From the NCBI RefSeq assembly GCF_965228935.1, contig NZ_OZ245846.1, positions 1,364,001 to 1,428,000 of the forward strand: 64,000 nucleotides of DNA, given 5' to 3'. The translations under genes were made by a program, and so were the position numbers. Below the pieces are notes generated by a model. The model ran no database searches and was not told the DNA's origin. It was given only the letters and a program-made list of their open reading frames with translations. Shown here one piece after another: positions 45,549 through 55,268 of the stretch (the stretch's first letter is position 1; every line of letters begins with the position of its first letter). The stretch is from Ulvibacterium sp965228935 (GTDB lineage: Bacteria > Bacteroidota > Bacteroidia > Flavobacteriales > Flavobacteriaceae).

Positions 45549-47951
45549 ATGCTCAAAAACTATTTAAAAATCGCTTGGAGGAATATTATGGGGAACAAGC
45601 TCCACGCCTTTATCCACGTAACCGGATTGGCCGTAGCATTTTCCATCTGCATCCCATTATTTCTTGTAGCCTATTTCCATTTGAGCTTTGATTCCTTTCA
45701 TGAGGAAAAAAGCCAATTGTTCCGAACGTCACGTTTTACGAACCGGGTACAAGGCCCTGAGGTAAGCTCCCAAATGCCATTGCCGGCGGCAACTGCCCTT
45801 GTGGCCGAAATTCCGGAAATCGAAGCTGCAGTAACGGTCAATTCGGGAATGCTGGAGAACATTGCCTATGGGAATAAAAATTTAGAACGGTTGGTTACCC
45901 GGACCGAACCCGATTTCTTCGACCTCTTTACTTTTCACATTCTAAAGGGGGATAGAGGGACGGTGCTTTCCGGCATACATGATATCGCTCTGAGCGAAAG
46001 TACGGCCCATGCCATTTTTGGGGATACAGACCCTATCGGAGAGGAATTAAAAATAGGCAAACCAGGGGAAGAACAAATCTATTCGGTGTCCGCCGTAGTA
46101 AAGGACGCTCCAAAAAATAGCAGCATCCGTTTTGACGCCGTTGCCCGAATAGAATCGCTCAATGGCTATACCGAAAACAAAAATAACTGGGCATCAAACG
46201 CATCCAACGTCTTTATCAAGATTGTCAAGAATACCGATCTTAGGATAGTCGAGGACAAATTGATTCCATTTGTGGAGAAATATTATCCCGAACAATTGGC
46301 ACAATTGAAATCCGAGCATCCAGCAGCAATGGAAACCCGTGAGTTGCTCAATATAAGTTTGACCAATATCGAGAACATCCATTTTTCCGGAGAGCGGAGC
46401 GCCCCAAAGACCTTGATATACGCTATTATGGCTTTGGGTGCTTTTATTCTATTGATTGCCTGTTTCAATTTTGTAAATCTCAATATGGCCCAATCCTTTA
46501 AAAGAAGCCGTGAATTGGGGGTGCGCAAAACATTGGGAGCCTTTAAGGGACAGCTTTTTCTACAGCTTTGGGGAGAAGCGTTTCTGCTCTACTTTTTCGG
46601 TTTTAGTATAGGTATGGTAGTTGCATATCGATTATTACCGTCCTTTAGCGCGCAGTTTGGAGGTGGGCTGGACATTGCCGTATTGTTCCATCCTACCTTT
46701 TTGGCCATACTGGCCAGTGTCTTTATCGGTGTCACTTTGATAGCCGGAGGCTATCCTGCGCTTAAAATGGCCAATTTCCGACTGGTTGAAATTTTAAAGG
46801 GCAATGTATCTACAAAAAAACCTGGAGCGTTACGAAATACCTTGTTGATAGGTCAGTTTGCAATTTCCAGTCTATTGATATGTGTGAGTTGGATAGCTGG
46901 CCAGCAACTTGATTTTTTACGGGAGATACCCATAGGGTTCGATAAGGAGCAAGTGGTTAGCATTCCTGTGGGTCATCAGGAAGATGGCCGAAAGGTACTG
47001 GCACGGATGCGAAATGAACTTGCGGATAATTCCGATGTTGTTTCTATTGCAGGTGCAGGAGGAAATCTGGGTAGGGGACGGGACCGTACAACTTCTACTT
47101 CGATCGTTGGGCTGGATTACGATCAAAAACAGATTTCGGCCTACAGACTTTTGGGCGATTTCGGTTATTTAAAAACGTTACGTATTCCCATCCTAAAGGG
47201 AAGGGATTTTGATCCAGCCTTTGGTACGGACATCACAAATGCGGTAATCGTTACGGAAAGTTTTGCAAGGGCCATGGGAGAGCCTGATCCCGTTGGAAAG
47301 TATCTGGACGGGGAAGAGGGAAATCAAATAATCGGGATGGTTCCGGATTTCAATGCCTACTCCCCATCCGAAAAAACGCTGCCAATCCTCATTGACCTTT
47401 CCGCCGATGAAGCCATCAATTATATATTTCTAAAAGTGAACACGGATAATCCACAGCTCGCTATGGAGCAGCTTGCCTCGGTCTGGGAAAAAGTAGCCCC
47501 CAAATCGTTATTCAATGCTTCTTTTTTGGATGAAAACCTTCAGGCCTGGTATGAAGTGGAGCAAACGATGACCCGGATTTTTGGACTTGCTTCGGGCATA
47601 GCCATTTTACTTTCCTGCCTGGGACTTTTTGCCATTTCCCTATTGGTCATAGAGTTACGTACCAAGGAAATAGGTATTCGAAAAGTGATGGGCGCCTCGG
47701 TCAGGGGTATTGTACGAATGATTTCCATTCACTTTTTAAAGCTGGTATTCATAAGCCTCGTCATTGCCGTGCCTTTGGCCTGGTATGCGATGCAAAATTG
47801 GATCGAAGGTTATGAGAATCGAATAGCAATCAATCCGTTGACATTTGTTTGGGTAGGTTTTCTGGTTGCCTTAATTGCTGTACTTACCGTAAGTTTTCAT
47901 GCTATAAAAGCAGCCTTGGCCAACCCGGTAAAAAGTTTACGGACAGAATAG
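45549..47951 (+). CDS. ABC transporter permease, double MacB/FtsX type (paralog 18)
   Basis: 800 aa. Helix 1 is HVTGLAVAFSICIPLFLVAY, then FDSFHEEKSQLFRT. The first domain ends NIENIHFSGERSA, a degenerate DIHL. Helix 2 is LLIACFNFVNLNMAQ. The first coupling motif is R321 (RELGVRKTLGAF) and the second K706 (KEIGIRKVMGAS). The linker is NFRLVEILKG. The second domain has GRDFDPAFGTDITN, but its usual KDFHFxSL is replaced by GMVPDFNAYSPSEKT. The tail is ANPVKSLRTE. Its 3' end overlaps a long 5' extension of the next reading frame, which is not believed to be translated. The real gap to the next start is 14 nt. Confidence 0.94.
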   Translation: MLKNYLKIAWRNIMGNKLHAFIHVTGLAVAFSICIPLFLVAYFHLSFDSFHEEKSQLFRTSRFTNRVQGPEVSSQMPLPAATALVAEIPEIEAAVTVNSGMLENIAYGNKNLERLVTRTEPDFFDLFTFHILKGDRGTVLSGIHDIALSESTAHAIFGDTDPIGEELKIGKPGEEQIYSVSAVVKDAPKNSSIRFDAVARIESLNGYTENKNNWASNASNVFIKIVKNTDLRIVEDKLIPFVEKYYPEQLAQLKSEHPAAMETRELLNISLTNIENIHFSGERSAPKTLIYAIMALGAFILLIACFNFVNLNMAQSFKRSRELGVRKTLGAFKGQLFLQLWGEAFLLYFFGFSIGMVVAYRLLPSFSAQFGGGLDIAVLFHPTFLAILASVFIGVTLIAGGYPALKMANFRLVEILKGNVSTKKPGALRNTLLIGQFAISSLLICVSWIAGQQLDFLREIPIGFDKEQVVSIPVGHQEDGRKVLARMRNELADNSDVVSIAGAGGNLGRGRDRTTSTSIVGLDYDQKQISAYRLLGDFGYLKTLRIPILKGRDFDPAFGTDITNAVIVTESFARAMGEPDPVGKYLDGEEGNQIIGMVPDFNAYSPSEKTLPILIDLSADEAINYIFLKVNTDNPQLAMEQLASVWEKVAPKSLFNASFLDENLQAWYEVEQTMTRIFGLASGIAILLSCLGLFAISLLVIELRTKEIGIRKVMGASVRGIVRMISIHFLKLVFISLVIAVPLAWYAMQNWIEGYENRIAINPLTFVWVGFLVALIAVLTVSFHAIKAALANPVKSLRTE

Positions 47952-47965
47952 AAAAAACACCTATC

Positions 47966-50380
47966 ATGCTGAAAAATCATTTAAAAGTAGCCGTTAGAAA
48001 TCTTATTCGCCGAAAAAACCACACGCTGATCAATATTGGAGGTTTGGCCCTAGGCATTGCCGTTTGTTTTGTGATCTTTATCATTACACAATTTGAATCG
48101 AGTTTCGATGATTACCATGAAAACAAGGATCGCGTCTTTCGTGTTTTAACGGAGTACCATCATGCCGAGCCTGAAATCTTCTATGGCAGTGGGGTTCCGT
48201 ATCCATTGCCCGAAGAACTTAAAAATTCTTTCCCGGAATTGGAGAAAGTATCGGCAATATATTCCGATGGTGATGATCAGATATTGGTGCTGGATGCGAA
48301 CGGAAATCCGGTTAAGAAGTTCAAGGAGAAGGAAGGGGTGTTTTTGGCGGAACCTGCCCTATTCGATATTTTGGATTATGAATGGCTGGCCGGTACCCCA
48401 GCTTCCTTAAAAGACCTGAACAACGTAGTTCTCGTAAAAGAAACCGCTGAGCGGTATTTTGACAACTGGGAAGATGCGGTAGGAAAGACCATTAAATGGA
48501 ATAACAATGAAGTTTTGACCGTGACGGGTATTTTGGGAACCATACCAACAAATACAGATTTGCGGTTTAAGGCGGTAATATCCTATGGTACCGGTTATAC
48601 GACCAACTTTCAAAACTCGGACAACTGGAATGGCACTAATGGAAGGTTTGGCTGTTTTGTGCTATTGCCCCCAAATGTTTCGGAACGAGATATCAATGCC
48701 CGATTAAAAGTACTGTCCCAGGAAAAAAAGACAGGCTACAACAAAGATATACACTTATTGCAGTCCTTGGATAAGATCCATTATGATGCCCGGACCGGAA
48801 ATTATAGTGGAAAAACAATAAGTCAAAAGCTGATAAACATCCTTTGGCTCATCGGGATTTTCATTCTTTTGATTGCCTGTATCAATTTCATAAACCTCTC
48901 TACGGCACAAGCTGTAAACCGTTCCAAAGAGATAGGGGTAAGAAAGGTCATTGGTAGTACAAAAACCCAATTGAAAATACAGTTTCTGGCCGAAACCTTC
49001 CTAATCGTTATGGCCGCGATTTGTATGGCATCCATAATCGTCTTTGCGTTCTTGCCGACTATCGCTAAACTTTTGGATTTATCCCTCTCCATTACCTCGG
49101 TCTTGGATTTGAAGACCTTTATGTTACTGGGTATACTGGCCTTGGCCGTGACTTTTTTGGCAGGCTTTTACCCCTCATGGGTGCTTTCCAGGTTCAATCC
49201 CGCTTCCGCACTAAAAAACCAGGGAAAAGTTGGTAAAAATGAAGGTATTACCTTAAGGCGAAGTCTTGTTGTTTTTCAATTTGCCATTGCACAGGCACTT
49301 ATTTTTGGAACAATGATCATGGTGCAACAGATGGATTATTTTACCAACCAATCTATGGGCTATGACAAAGAAGCTATTGTAAACGTATTGATACCTCGGG
49401 ATAGTATTAGCATGGGAAAAATTGATTATTTGAGCAATACATTATTGGCTACAAACGGCATCCGGAATGTAAGCTTTAGTTCCAATACTCCCACCGAGTA
49501 TAGGACAAACAATTGGTCGAGGTTTGTATACGACAACGCATCCAAGGAAACGGACTTTTATAGCATACGAAAAGGAATTGATCATAATTATTTAGAGACT
49601 TATGGACTTTCCCTGGTGGCCGGTAGGAATGTAAAAAAGCCTTCGGAGGCTGTGGAAGTTCTGGTAAACGAGGATTTGATGAAACGCCTTGGAGTCACCG
49701 ACCCAAACGAAATCCTAAACAAAAAGGCAAGCCTGGCGGGCGGTAGAATAGAGGGCAAAATAGTTGGTGTAGTGAAGGACTATCACAGTAGTACGTTCAA
49801 GGATGGAATGTCCTCCATAATAATGGTCAATAGAAAAAGCTGGTTTAATTTGGCAGGAATCAAATTGGCAACGAACAATATTTCAAATAGCATACCGGCC
49901 ATTGAAAAAATATGGGACGATACCTTTCCCAATTATGCATTTGAGTACCAGTTCTTGGATGATAAGATTGCCAATTTTTATGCGGAGGAAAAAAAGCTGT
50001 CCCAAATGTATAAGTTGTTTGCTCTTATCGCAATTTTATTGAGTTGCCTTGGGCTTTACGGATTAGCCTCCTTTATGGTGAACCAACGTACGAAAGAAGC
50101 GGGCATCCGAAAAGTTTTGGGAGCAACGGTGGGCCATATCGTATATCTATTTTCCAAGGAATTTATCATATTGATAGCCATAGCATTTCTTATAGCCGCT
50201 CCATTGGCATGGCATTTTATGGGACAATGGTTGGAGGAATACACCTACCACATTGACATAACTTGGGCCATCTTTGTTTTGGGCGGGGCGGGAGCATTGC
50301 TGATTGCTTTATCCACGGTTAGTTATCAGGCAATCAAGGCTGCCATAGCCAATCCCGTGGAAAGTTTACGAACGGAATAA
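47966..50380 (+). CDS. ABC transporter permease, double MacB/FtsX type (paralog 19)
   Basis: 804 aa from the ATG at 47966, which gives MLKNHLKVAVRNL. The frame is open for 39 more codons upstream (to 47849), but that part overlaps the previous gene, is cysteine-rich and has no family similarity, so it is rejected. The first domain opens FDDYHENKDRVFRV and ends LQSLDKIHYDARTG. Helix 2 is LLIACINFINLSTAQ. Coupling motifs are K321 (KEIGVRKVIGST) and K710 (KEAGIRKVLGAT). The linker is RFNPASALKN. The second domain has GRNVKKPSEAVE and GVVKDYHSSTFKDGM. The tail is ANPVESLRTE. The opening and helix-2 blocks resemble paralog 12. Confidence 0.93.
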   Translation: MLKNHLKVAVRNLIRRKNHTLINIGGLALGIAVCFVIFIITQFESSFDDYHENKDRVFRVLTEYHHAEPEIFYGSGVPYPLPEELKNSFPELEKVSAIYSDGDDQILVLDANGNPVKKFKEKEGVFLAEPALFDILDYEWLAGTPASLKDLNNVVLVKETAERYFDNWEDAVGKTIKWNNNEVLTVTGILGTIPTNTDLRFKAVISYGTGYTTNFQNSDNWNGTNGRFGCFVLLPPNVSERDINARLKVLSQEKKTGYNKDIHLLQSLDKIHYDARTGNYSGKTISQKLINILWLIGIFILLIACINFINLSTAQAVNRSKEIGVRKVIGSTKTQLKIQFLAETFLIVMAAICMASIIVFAFLPTIAKLLDLSLSITSVLDLKTFMLLGILALAVTFLAGFYPSWVLSRFNPASALKNQGKVGKNEGITLRRSLVVFQFAIAQALIFGTMIMVQQMDYFTNQSMGYDKEAIVNVLIPRDSISMGKIDYLSNTLLATNGIRNVSFSSNTPTEYRTNNWSRFVYDNASKETDFYSIRKGIDHNYLETYGLSLVAGRNVKKPSEAVEVLVNEDLMKRLGVTDPNEILNKKASLAGGRIEGKIVGVVKDYHSSTFKDGMSSIIMVNRKSWFNLAGIKLATNNISNSIPAIEKIWDDTFPNYAFEYQFLDDKIANFYAEEKKLSQMYKLFALIAILLSCLGLYGLASFMVNQRTKEAGIRKVLGATVGHIVYLFSKEFIILIAIAFLIAAPLAWHFMGQWLEEYTYHIDITWAIFVLGGAGALLIALSTVSYQAIKAAIANPVESLRTE

Positions 50381-50390
50381 ACGAATCTAT

Positions 50391-50442
50391 ACCCGTCAGG
50401 TTTTCCGCCAAAAAAGGGCGGACAAGCTCAAACCTGACGGGT
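50391..50442. repeat. Composite REP-like element, copy 2
   Basis: Outer 13-bp perfect arms ACCCGTCAGGTTT (50391-50403) and AAACCTGACGGGT (50430-50442). Inside them, TCCGCC (50404-50409) and GGCGGA (50417-50422) form a nested stem. CAAGCTC follows the inner right arm, as in the element at 42985-43057. It lies in the 82-nt gap between paralogs 19 and 20. Confidence 0.8.
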
Positions 50443-50462
50443 CTCTAAAACAACAAAAGCCC

Positions 50463-52829
50463 ATGTTACGACATTACGTAAATCTTTTTAAGCGAAACAT
50501 TTTAAAGTACAAATTCTCCTTTTTTATAAATATGGTAGGGCTATCCACGGCCCTCGCCTGTGCTACCCTAATTTACTTGTGGGTAAATGATGAGTTGCTT
50601 ACCGACAAGTTCCATGATAAAGATGATCGGATCTTTCATTTGATGGAGTTTTATGAATTTCCACAGCAGACCATTGCGAATGAAGTTACCTCCGGAAACA
50701 TGGCCCAGCTTTTGCTCAAGGAAATGCCGGAAGTGGTCCGTACGGTTCGGGTAGCAAAATACTTGGACAACGCAACACTTTCCCTAGCGGACAAGACGAT
50801 AAAGGGGGTTGGCCATTACGTAAGCAAGGACTATTTTAAGGTGTTCTCCTTTCCCCTGATCCAGGGCGATAAGAACAATCTTTGGGCCGATACGAATACC
50901 ATAGTACTGTCCGAAACCATGGCGAATTCCTTTTTTGGCTCATCTAGACAAGCCATGGGAAAAACGCTCACCCTTCAAAATGAAAAACAGTTCTCGGTAT
51001 CCGGTGTTTTCAAGGATATTCCGAAGCAATCTTCCGAAAAGTTCGATTTTGTGTTATCGTATGAAGAGCTCATCCCTTCCCAGCCCAATCTTATGGATTG
51101 GGGGAGCCAATCCACCCACCTATACCTTCAAATGGAACCAGGGATCAATGTTCTTGCCTTCAATGAAAAAATCCATGATTTTATTCGGGAAAAGACGGGC
51201 AACAGACAAATGCACCGTACCCCTTTCATAAAAAAGTACTCGGAGGAATATTTGTATGGAAAATATGAGAATGGCGTGCAAGCGGGAGGAAGGATTACTT
51301 ATGTAAAACTGTTCGCTATCATCGCACTGTTTATTTTGGTCATCGCCTGTATCAATTTCATGAACCTATCGACTGCCAGGGCATCCCGTAGACTCAAGGA
51401 AATCGGTGTCAAGAAAGTGGTCGGGGCCAATAGAAAAGCCTTGATCTTCCAGTATCTGACCGAAGCCATAGCCTTGACATCCATGGCATTGGTGCTTTCC
51501 TTGATTTATGTGGCCCTGTTATTACCGGAGTTTAACCAGATTACGGGAAAACAGCTGACCATGGATTTTAGTCTCGGATTTATACTTTCTTTATCGGCCA
51601 TAACCCTGTTCACCGGATTACTTTCCGGAAGCTATCCGGCCCTGTACCTTTCCGGTTTCAATCCCGTGTCCATTTTAAAAGGGAAATTGAATACCTCAAT
51701 TGGAGAGGTATGGACCCGCAAGGGACTTGTTATCATCCAGTATACAGTCTCCGTAATCCTTATTGTCTCCGTTCTGGTGGTATACCAGCAGATCGAGTTT
51801 ATACAAAACAAAAACCTGGGCTATAGTAAAGAACAGATTATTCATTTTGATCGGGAAGGAAAAACAATGGATCAAGGTCATATGGATACTTTTTTGGCGG
51901 AATTGGAAAGGGTGCCCGGGGTCGTCAGCGCCTCCAGTAGCCGAAACAAGATGACCAATCAAGGTTGGGGAGTAGGTGGCTTTGACTGGGAAGGAAAAGA
52001 CCCTAATGACCATACCTCGTTTCAAAACATGATAGCCTATTATGGCTTGCTCGAAATGTTGGATATTGAGCTGGTAGAAGGAAGGACGTTCTCCAAAAAT
52101 TTTACTTCGGAGGATACCAAGGTCATTCTCAACGAAGCTGCCATTGCCCATATGCAATTGGAAGACCCTGTGGGAAAGACCATCAATTTTCGGGGTATGG
52201 ACCGGGAAATTATTGCAGTGGTCAAAAACTTCCATTTTGAATCGCTGCACGAGAACATTAAGCCAATGATCATCAATTTATGGCCGGACAGGATTTCCAA
52301 GTTTATGGTAAAAATTGCGGCTGGCAAGGAAAAGGAAACCTTGGCCCTATTGGAGGATTTATACCAAGAGTTTAATCCCGGTTTTTTGTTCGATTATAGG
52401 TTCCTGGACGAGAATTACCAAGAACTTTACAAAGCGGAACAGCGTGTATCGGTCCTATCCGGGTATTTTGCGGCTTTGGCCATCATCATTTCGTGTTTGG
52501 GACTTTTTGGATTGGTCTCCTTTACAGCCGAGCGGAGAAAAAAGGAAATCGGAATCCGCAAAGTGCTGGGAGGGAGCAGTGCCCGTATTTCTTTTTTGTT
52601 GTCCGGCGAATTTGTAAAACTCGTATTGATAGCTATTGTGGTAGGACTGCCCATAAGCCATTTGCTGACTAATAACTGGCTTTCGGGATTTGCCTATAAG
52701 ACCGGGACCAACCTTTGGTATTTTCTCTTGGCCGGAGCTTTTGTAGCCCTTTTTACTATGGTCATGGTAAGTGCGCAGACTCTCGTAGCAGCCAATCGCA
52801 ACCCTGTAGATTCCCTAAGGAATGAATAA
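50463..52829 (+). CDS. ABC transporter permease, double MacB/FtsX type, GGRI class (paralog 20)
   Basis: 788 aa. The N-terminus MLRHYVNLFKRNILKYK is atypical. The first domain opens TDKFHDKDDRIFHL and ends YGKYENGVQAGGRITYVKLF, nearly the same block as in paralog 9. Helix 2 is VIACINFMNLSTAR. Coupling motifs are K312 (KEIGVKKVVGAN) and K694 (KEIGIRKVLGGS). The linker is GFNPVSILKG. The second domain has GGFDWEGKDPND, GRTFSKNFTSEDT and VVKNFHFESLHENI. The tail RNPVDSLRNE and the last helix (AQTLVAANRN) resemble paralog 8 more than paralog 9, so the C-terminus may have a different history from the rest. Confidence 0.94.
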   Translation: MLRHYVNLFKRNILKYKFSFFINMVGLSTALACATLIYLWVNDELLTDKFHDKDDRIFHLMEFYEFPQQTIANEVTSGNMAQLLLKEMPEVVRTVRVAKYLDNATLSLADKTIKGVGHYVSKDYFKVFSFPLIQGDKNNLWADTNTIVLSETMANSFFGSSRQAMGKTLTLQNEKQFSVSGVFKDIPKQSSEKFDFVLSYEELIPSQPNLMDWGSQSTHLYLQMEPGINVLAFNEKIHDFIREKTGNRQMHRTPFIKKYSEEYLYGKYENGVQAGGRITYVKLFAIIALFILVIACINFMNLSTARASRRLKEIGVKKVVGANRKALIFQYLTEAIALTSMALVLSLIYVALLLPEFNQITGKQLTMDFSLGFILSLSAITLFTGLLSGSYPALYLSGFNPVSILKGKLNTSIGEVWTRKGLVIIQYTVSVILIVSVLVVYQQIEFIQNKNLGYSKEQIIHFDREGKTMDQGHMDTFLAELERVPGVVSASSSRNKMTNQGWGVGGFDWEGKDPNDHTSFQNMIAYYGLLEMLDIELVEGRTFSKNFTSEDTKVILNEAAIAHMQLEDPVGKTINFRGMDREIIAVVKNFHFESLHENIKPMIINLWPDRISKFMVKIAAGKEKETLALLEDLYQEFNPGFLFDYRFLDENYQELYKAEQRVSVLSGYFAALAIIISCLGLFGLVSFTAERRKKEIGIRKVLGGSSARISFLLSGEFVKLVLIAIVVGLPISHLLTNNWLSGFAYKTGTNLWYFLLAGAFVALFTMVMVSAQTLVAANRNPVDSLRNE

Positions 52830-52843
52830 AAAATAGGACAATC

Positions 52844-55258
52844 ATGATAAAAAACTATCTAAAGGTTGCCTGGCGCAATTTATCCATAAGCCCTTTTCAA
52901 ACTTTTATTAAAGTTTTTGGACTGTCAATTGGAATCGCCAGCGTTATGCTCATTCTTTTTCATATAAAGGACGAGTTGAGTTTTGACCAAGCATTTTCGA
53001 AATCGGATCGGATTTTCAGGGTAACGAATGAAAATTTGGGCGAAGGGGCACGCCATTGGGCCGCTACACCTCCACCGATGGGGCCTGAGATACAACAGCA
53101 ATTACCAGAAGTGGAATCGGCCGTACGATTTCATCGTCCATCGGCGTATCAACTCCTGAGTCATACATCCAAAAGTGGAGACACAAGAAAATTTGAAGAA
53201 AGGGGGGGATTTATTGTTGATCCCGGGGCTGTAGAAATGTTTGACCTCGAATTTGTCCGAGGGGATGCAACTACGGCTCTCTCTGAAATGAACAGCATTG
53301 TTTTGACCGAGGAAATGGCCCTAAAGTATTTCGGCAATGAAGACCCTTTAGGAAAAGTAATCATGGACAATATTGCCCGTATTCCATTGAAAGTCTCCGG
53401 AGTCATTGCCAAATTCCCGTTCCAGACACATTTAAAGTTTGACTATTTACTTTCCATGCCCACCATAAGCAACTATCAAGATCAAGGCGCCCTGTCAAGT
53501 CGGGGATGGTCCGGGTTCTATACCTATATCCAATTGAGGGAAGATGTGCCATTGATTTCGATGACATCCAAAATGGAGAAGTTCATGGTTCAATTTTATG
53601 GGCCTCATGGGGAAACTCCGTCGGAGACTTTGGCCGCCCGAAAGCTTCGTCTTCAACCCATAACCGATATCCATCTATACTCCAAATTGGAAAAGGAAAT
53701 GTATCCCAATAGCGATATCACTTATGTATACATTTTCGCTTTCGTAGCCCTATTTATTTTGCTTTTGGCAGCTGTCAATTTCATAAATATTTCTACCACA
53801 CAATCGTTCGGCAGGATCAAGGAAATAGGAGTCCGAAAAGTTGTAGGAGCCAAAAGGAAACAACTTATCCAGCAGTTTTTAATGGACTCCCTACTCGTCA
53901 CGTTTCTTTCCATGATAGTAGCGTTGGTGATTTTCGGGTCGGCCATTCCCTATTATGACGACCTCACCTCAAAACCATTTTACCAAGAGAACATATTTAC
54001 CCTATCCAATTTTGGTATTTTGTTATTGATGCTTATAAGTATTGGGATATTGGCCGGTCTTTATCCGGCTGTGTTTGTTTCTAGATTTCATCTTGTTTCA
54101 TCGCTTAATAGTAAGAGGAATTCTGGCCCCCGGATACAAATAGTCAGGAACTCACTTATTGTTTTTCAGTTTGTAATATCCGTATTTATGATTGTAGGAA
54201 CCGTTATCATTTACAATCAGATGAATCTGTTCCATCACAAGAATTTAGGGTTTGATAAGGAGCAGGTACTGGCCATTACCATGCATAGGGAAATGTGGGA
54301 GAATTATGGGGCGTTGAAGGCCAAGTTGTTGGAAAATCCCGCAATCGAAAATTTTTCGACTACCACGAACATTCCTGGAAATCGATTTGGCTCTTATTTT
54401 CTTACACCTCTTGGGAATACACAGAAGGTTACGGAAGGGTTTGATGCCCGACTGATGTTGTCCGATGAAAAGTTCCTATCCACATTGGATATTCCTATAA
54501 AAGAGGGGCGGGACTTTTTCCGTCAAGAACCCAATACAGGAAATAAGGAATGCATCATCAATGAGGCAGCGGCAAAACTATTCGGGTCAAATAATCCTGT
54601 GGGAAAAAGAGTAGCTATAGGGAGGGATACAGCAAACATTGTGGGCGTGGTTAGGGACTTTAATTTTGCCTCCCTTCATTCGCCAATTGAACCTTTAGTG
54701 ATACAGTACAATCCCTATGCGGGGGGCCACCTACTTATAAAGGTGCAGGAGAATCAATTGCCTCGGACTATTGCATATATGGAGAAAAGCGTGGAATCCA
54801 TAGCTCCCTCCAGTACGTTCTCCTATTCATTTGTCGATGATAGGTTAGACGGACTTTATGATGCAGAAAATAGAATGAGCAAGGTTTTTAATGTCTTTGC
54901 CCTACTATCCCTGTTGATTTCATGTCTTGGACTTTATAGTCTATCGGCATATATGGCCAGTATCCGGATAAAGGAAATTGGAATACGCAAGGTGCTTGGT
55001 TCAAGTAAAATGGATATCATAGGAATTCTGTCCAAGGATTTTTTAAGACTTGTCTGTGCAGCTATACTTATCGCCACTCCCTTTACCTATTTTACCATGG
55101 AAAGATGGCTTCAGGATTTTGCCTATCGTATTGAAATGCAATGGTGGATGTTCGGTTTGGCAGGTGTGCTCGTACTATTCATAGCAATTGTCACCCTAAG
55201 CTATCAAGGCATAAAATCAGCAAATGCAAATCCCATAGAAAGCTTAAGAACCGAATAA
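52844..55258 (+). CDS. ABC transporter permease, double MacB/FtsX type (paralog 21)
   Basis: 804 aa, starting 14 nt after the previous stop. The N-terminus is MIKNYLKVAWRNL. The first domain opens FDQAFSKSDRIFRV and ends LQPITDIHLYSKLE. Helix 2 is LLLAAVNFINISTTQ. Coupling motifs are K326 (KEIGVRKVVGAK) and K710 (KEIGIRKVLGSS). In the linker PVxxLKG is reduced to RFHLVSSLNS. The second domain has GRDFFRQEPNTGN and GVVRDFNFASLHSPI. Helix 6 reads ISCLGLYSLSAYM. The tail is ANPIESLRTE. The next gene starts 10 nt downstream, so the two are likely translated from one message. Confidence 0.94.
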   Translation: MIKNYLKVAWRNLSISPFQTFIKVFGLSIGIASVMLILFHIKDELSFDQAFSKSDRIFRVTNENLGEGARHWAATPPPMGPEIQQQLPEVESAVRFHRPSAYQLLSHTSKSGDTRKFEERGGFIVDPGAVEMFDLEFVRGDATTALSEMNSIVLTEEMALKYFGNEDPLGKVIMDNIARIPLKVSGVIAKFPFQTHLKFDYLLSMPTISNYQDQGALSSRGWSGFYTYIQLREDVPLISMTSKMEKFMVQFYGPHGETPSETLAARKLRLQPITDIHLYSKLEKEMYPNSDITYVYIFAFVALFILLLAAVNFINISTTQSFGRIKEIGVRKVVGAKRKQLIQQFLMDSLLVTFLSMIVALVIFGSAIPYYDDLTSKPFYQENIFTLSNFGILLLMLISIGILAGLYPAVFVSRFHLVSSLNSKRNSGPRIQIVRNSLIVFQFVISVFMIVGTVIIYNQMNLFHHKNLGFDKEQVLAITMHREMWENYGALKAKLLENPAIENFSTTTNIPGNRFGSYFLTPLGNTQKVTEGFDARLMLSDEKFLSTLDIPIKEGRDFFRQEPNTGNKECIINEAAAKLFGSNNPVGKRVAIGRDTANIVGVVRDFNFASLHSPIEPLVIQYNPYAGGHLLIKVQENQLPRTIAYMEKSVESIAPSSTFSYSFVDDRLDGLYDAENRMSKVFNVFALLSLLISCLGLYSLSAYMASIRIKEIGIRKVLGSSKMDIIGILSKDFLRLVCAAILIATPFTYFTMERWLQDFAYRIEMQWWMFGLAGVLVLFIAIVTLSYQGIKSANANPIESLRTE

Positions 55259-55268
55259 AAGAAAAACG

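Noticed and set aside
47849..47965. Upstream extension of paralog 19 overlapping paralog 18
   Set aside because: The 39 extra residues have no family similarity and lie wholly over the end of another gene plus a short gap. The ATG at 47966 gives the family N-terminus.
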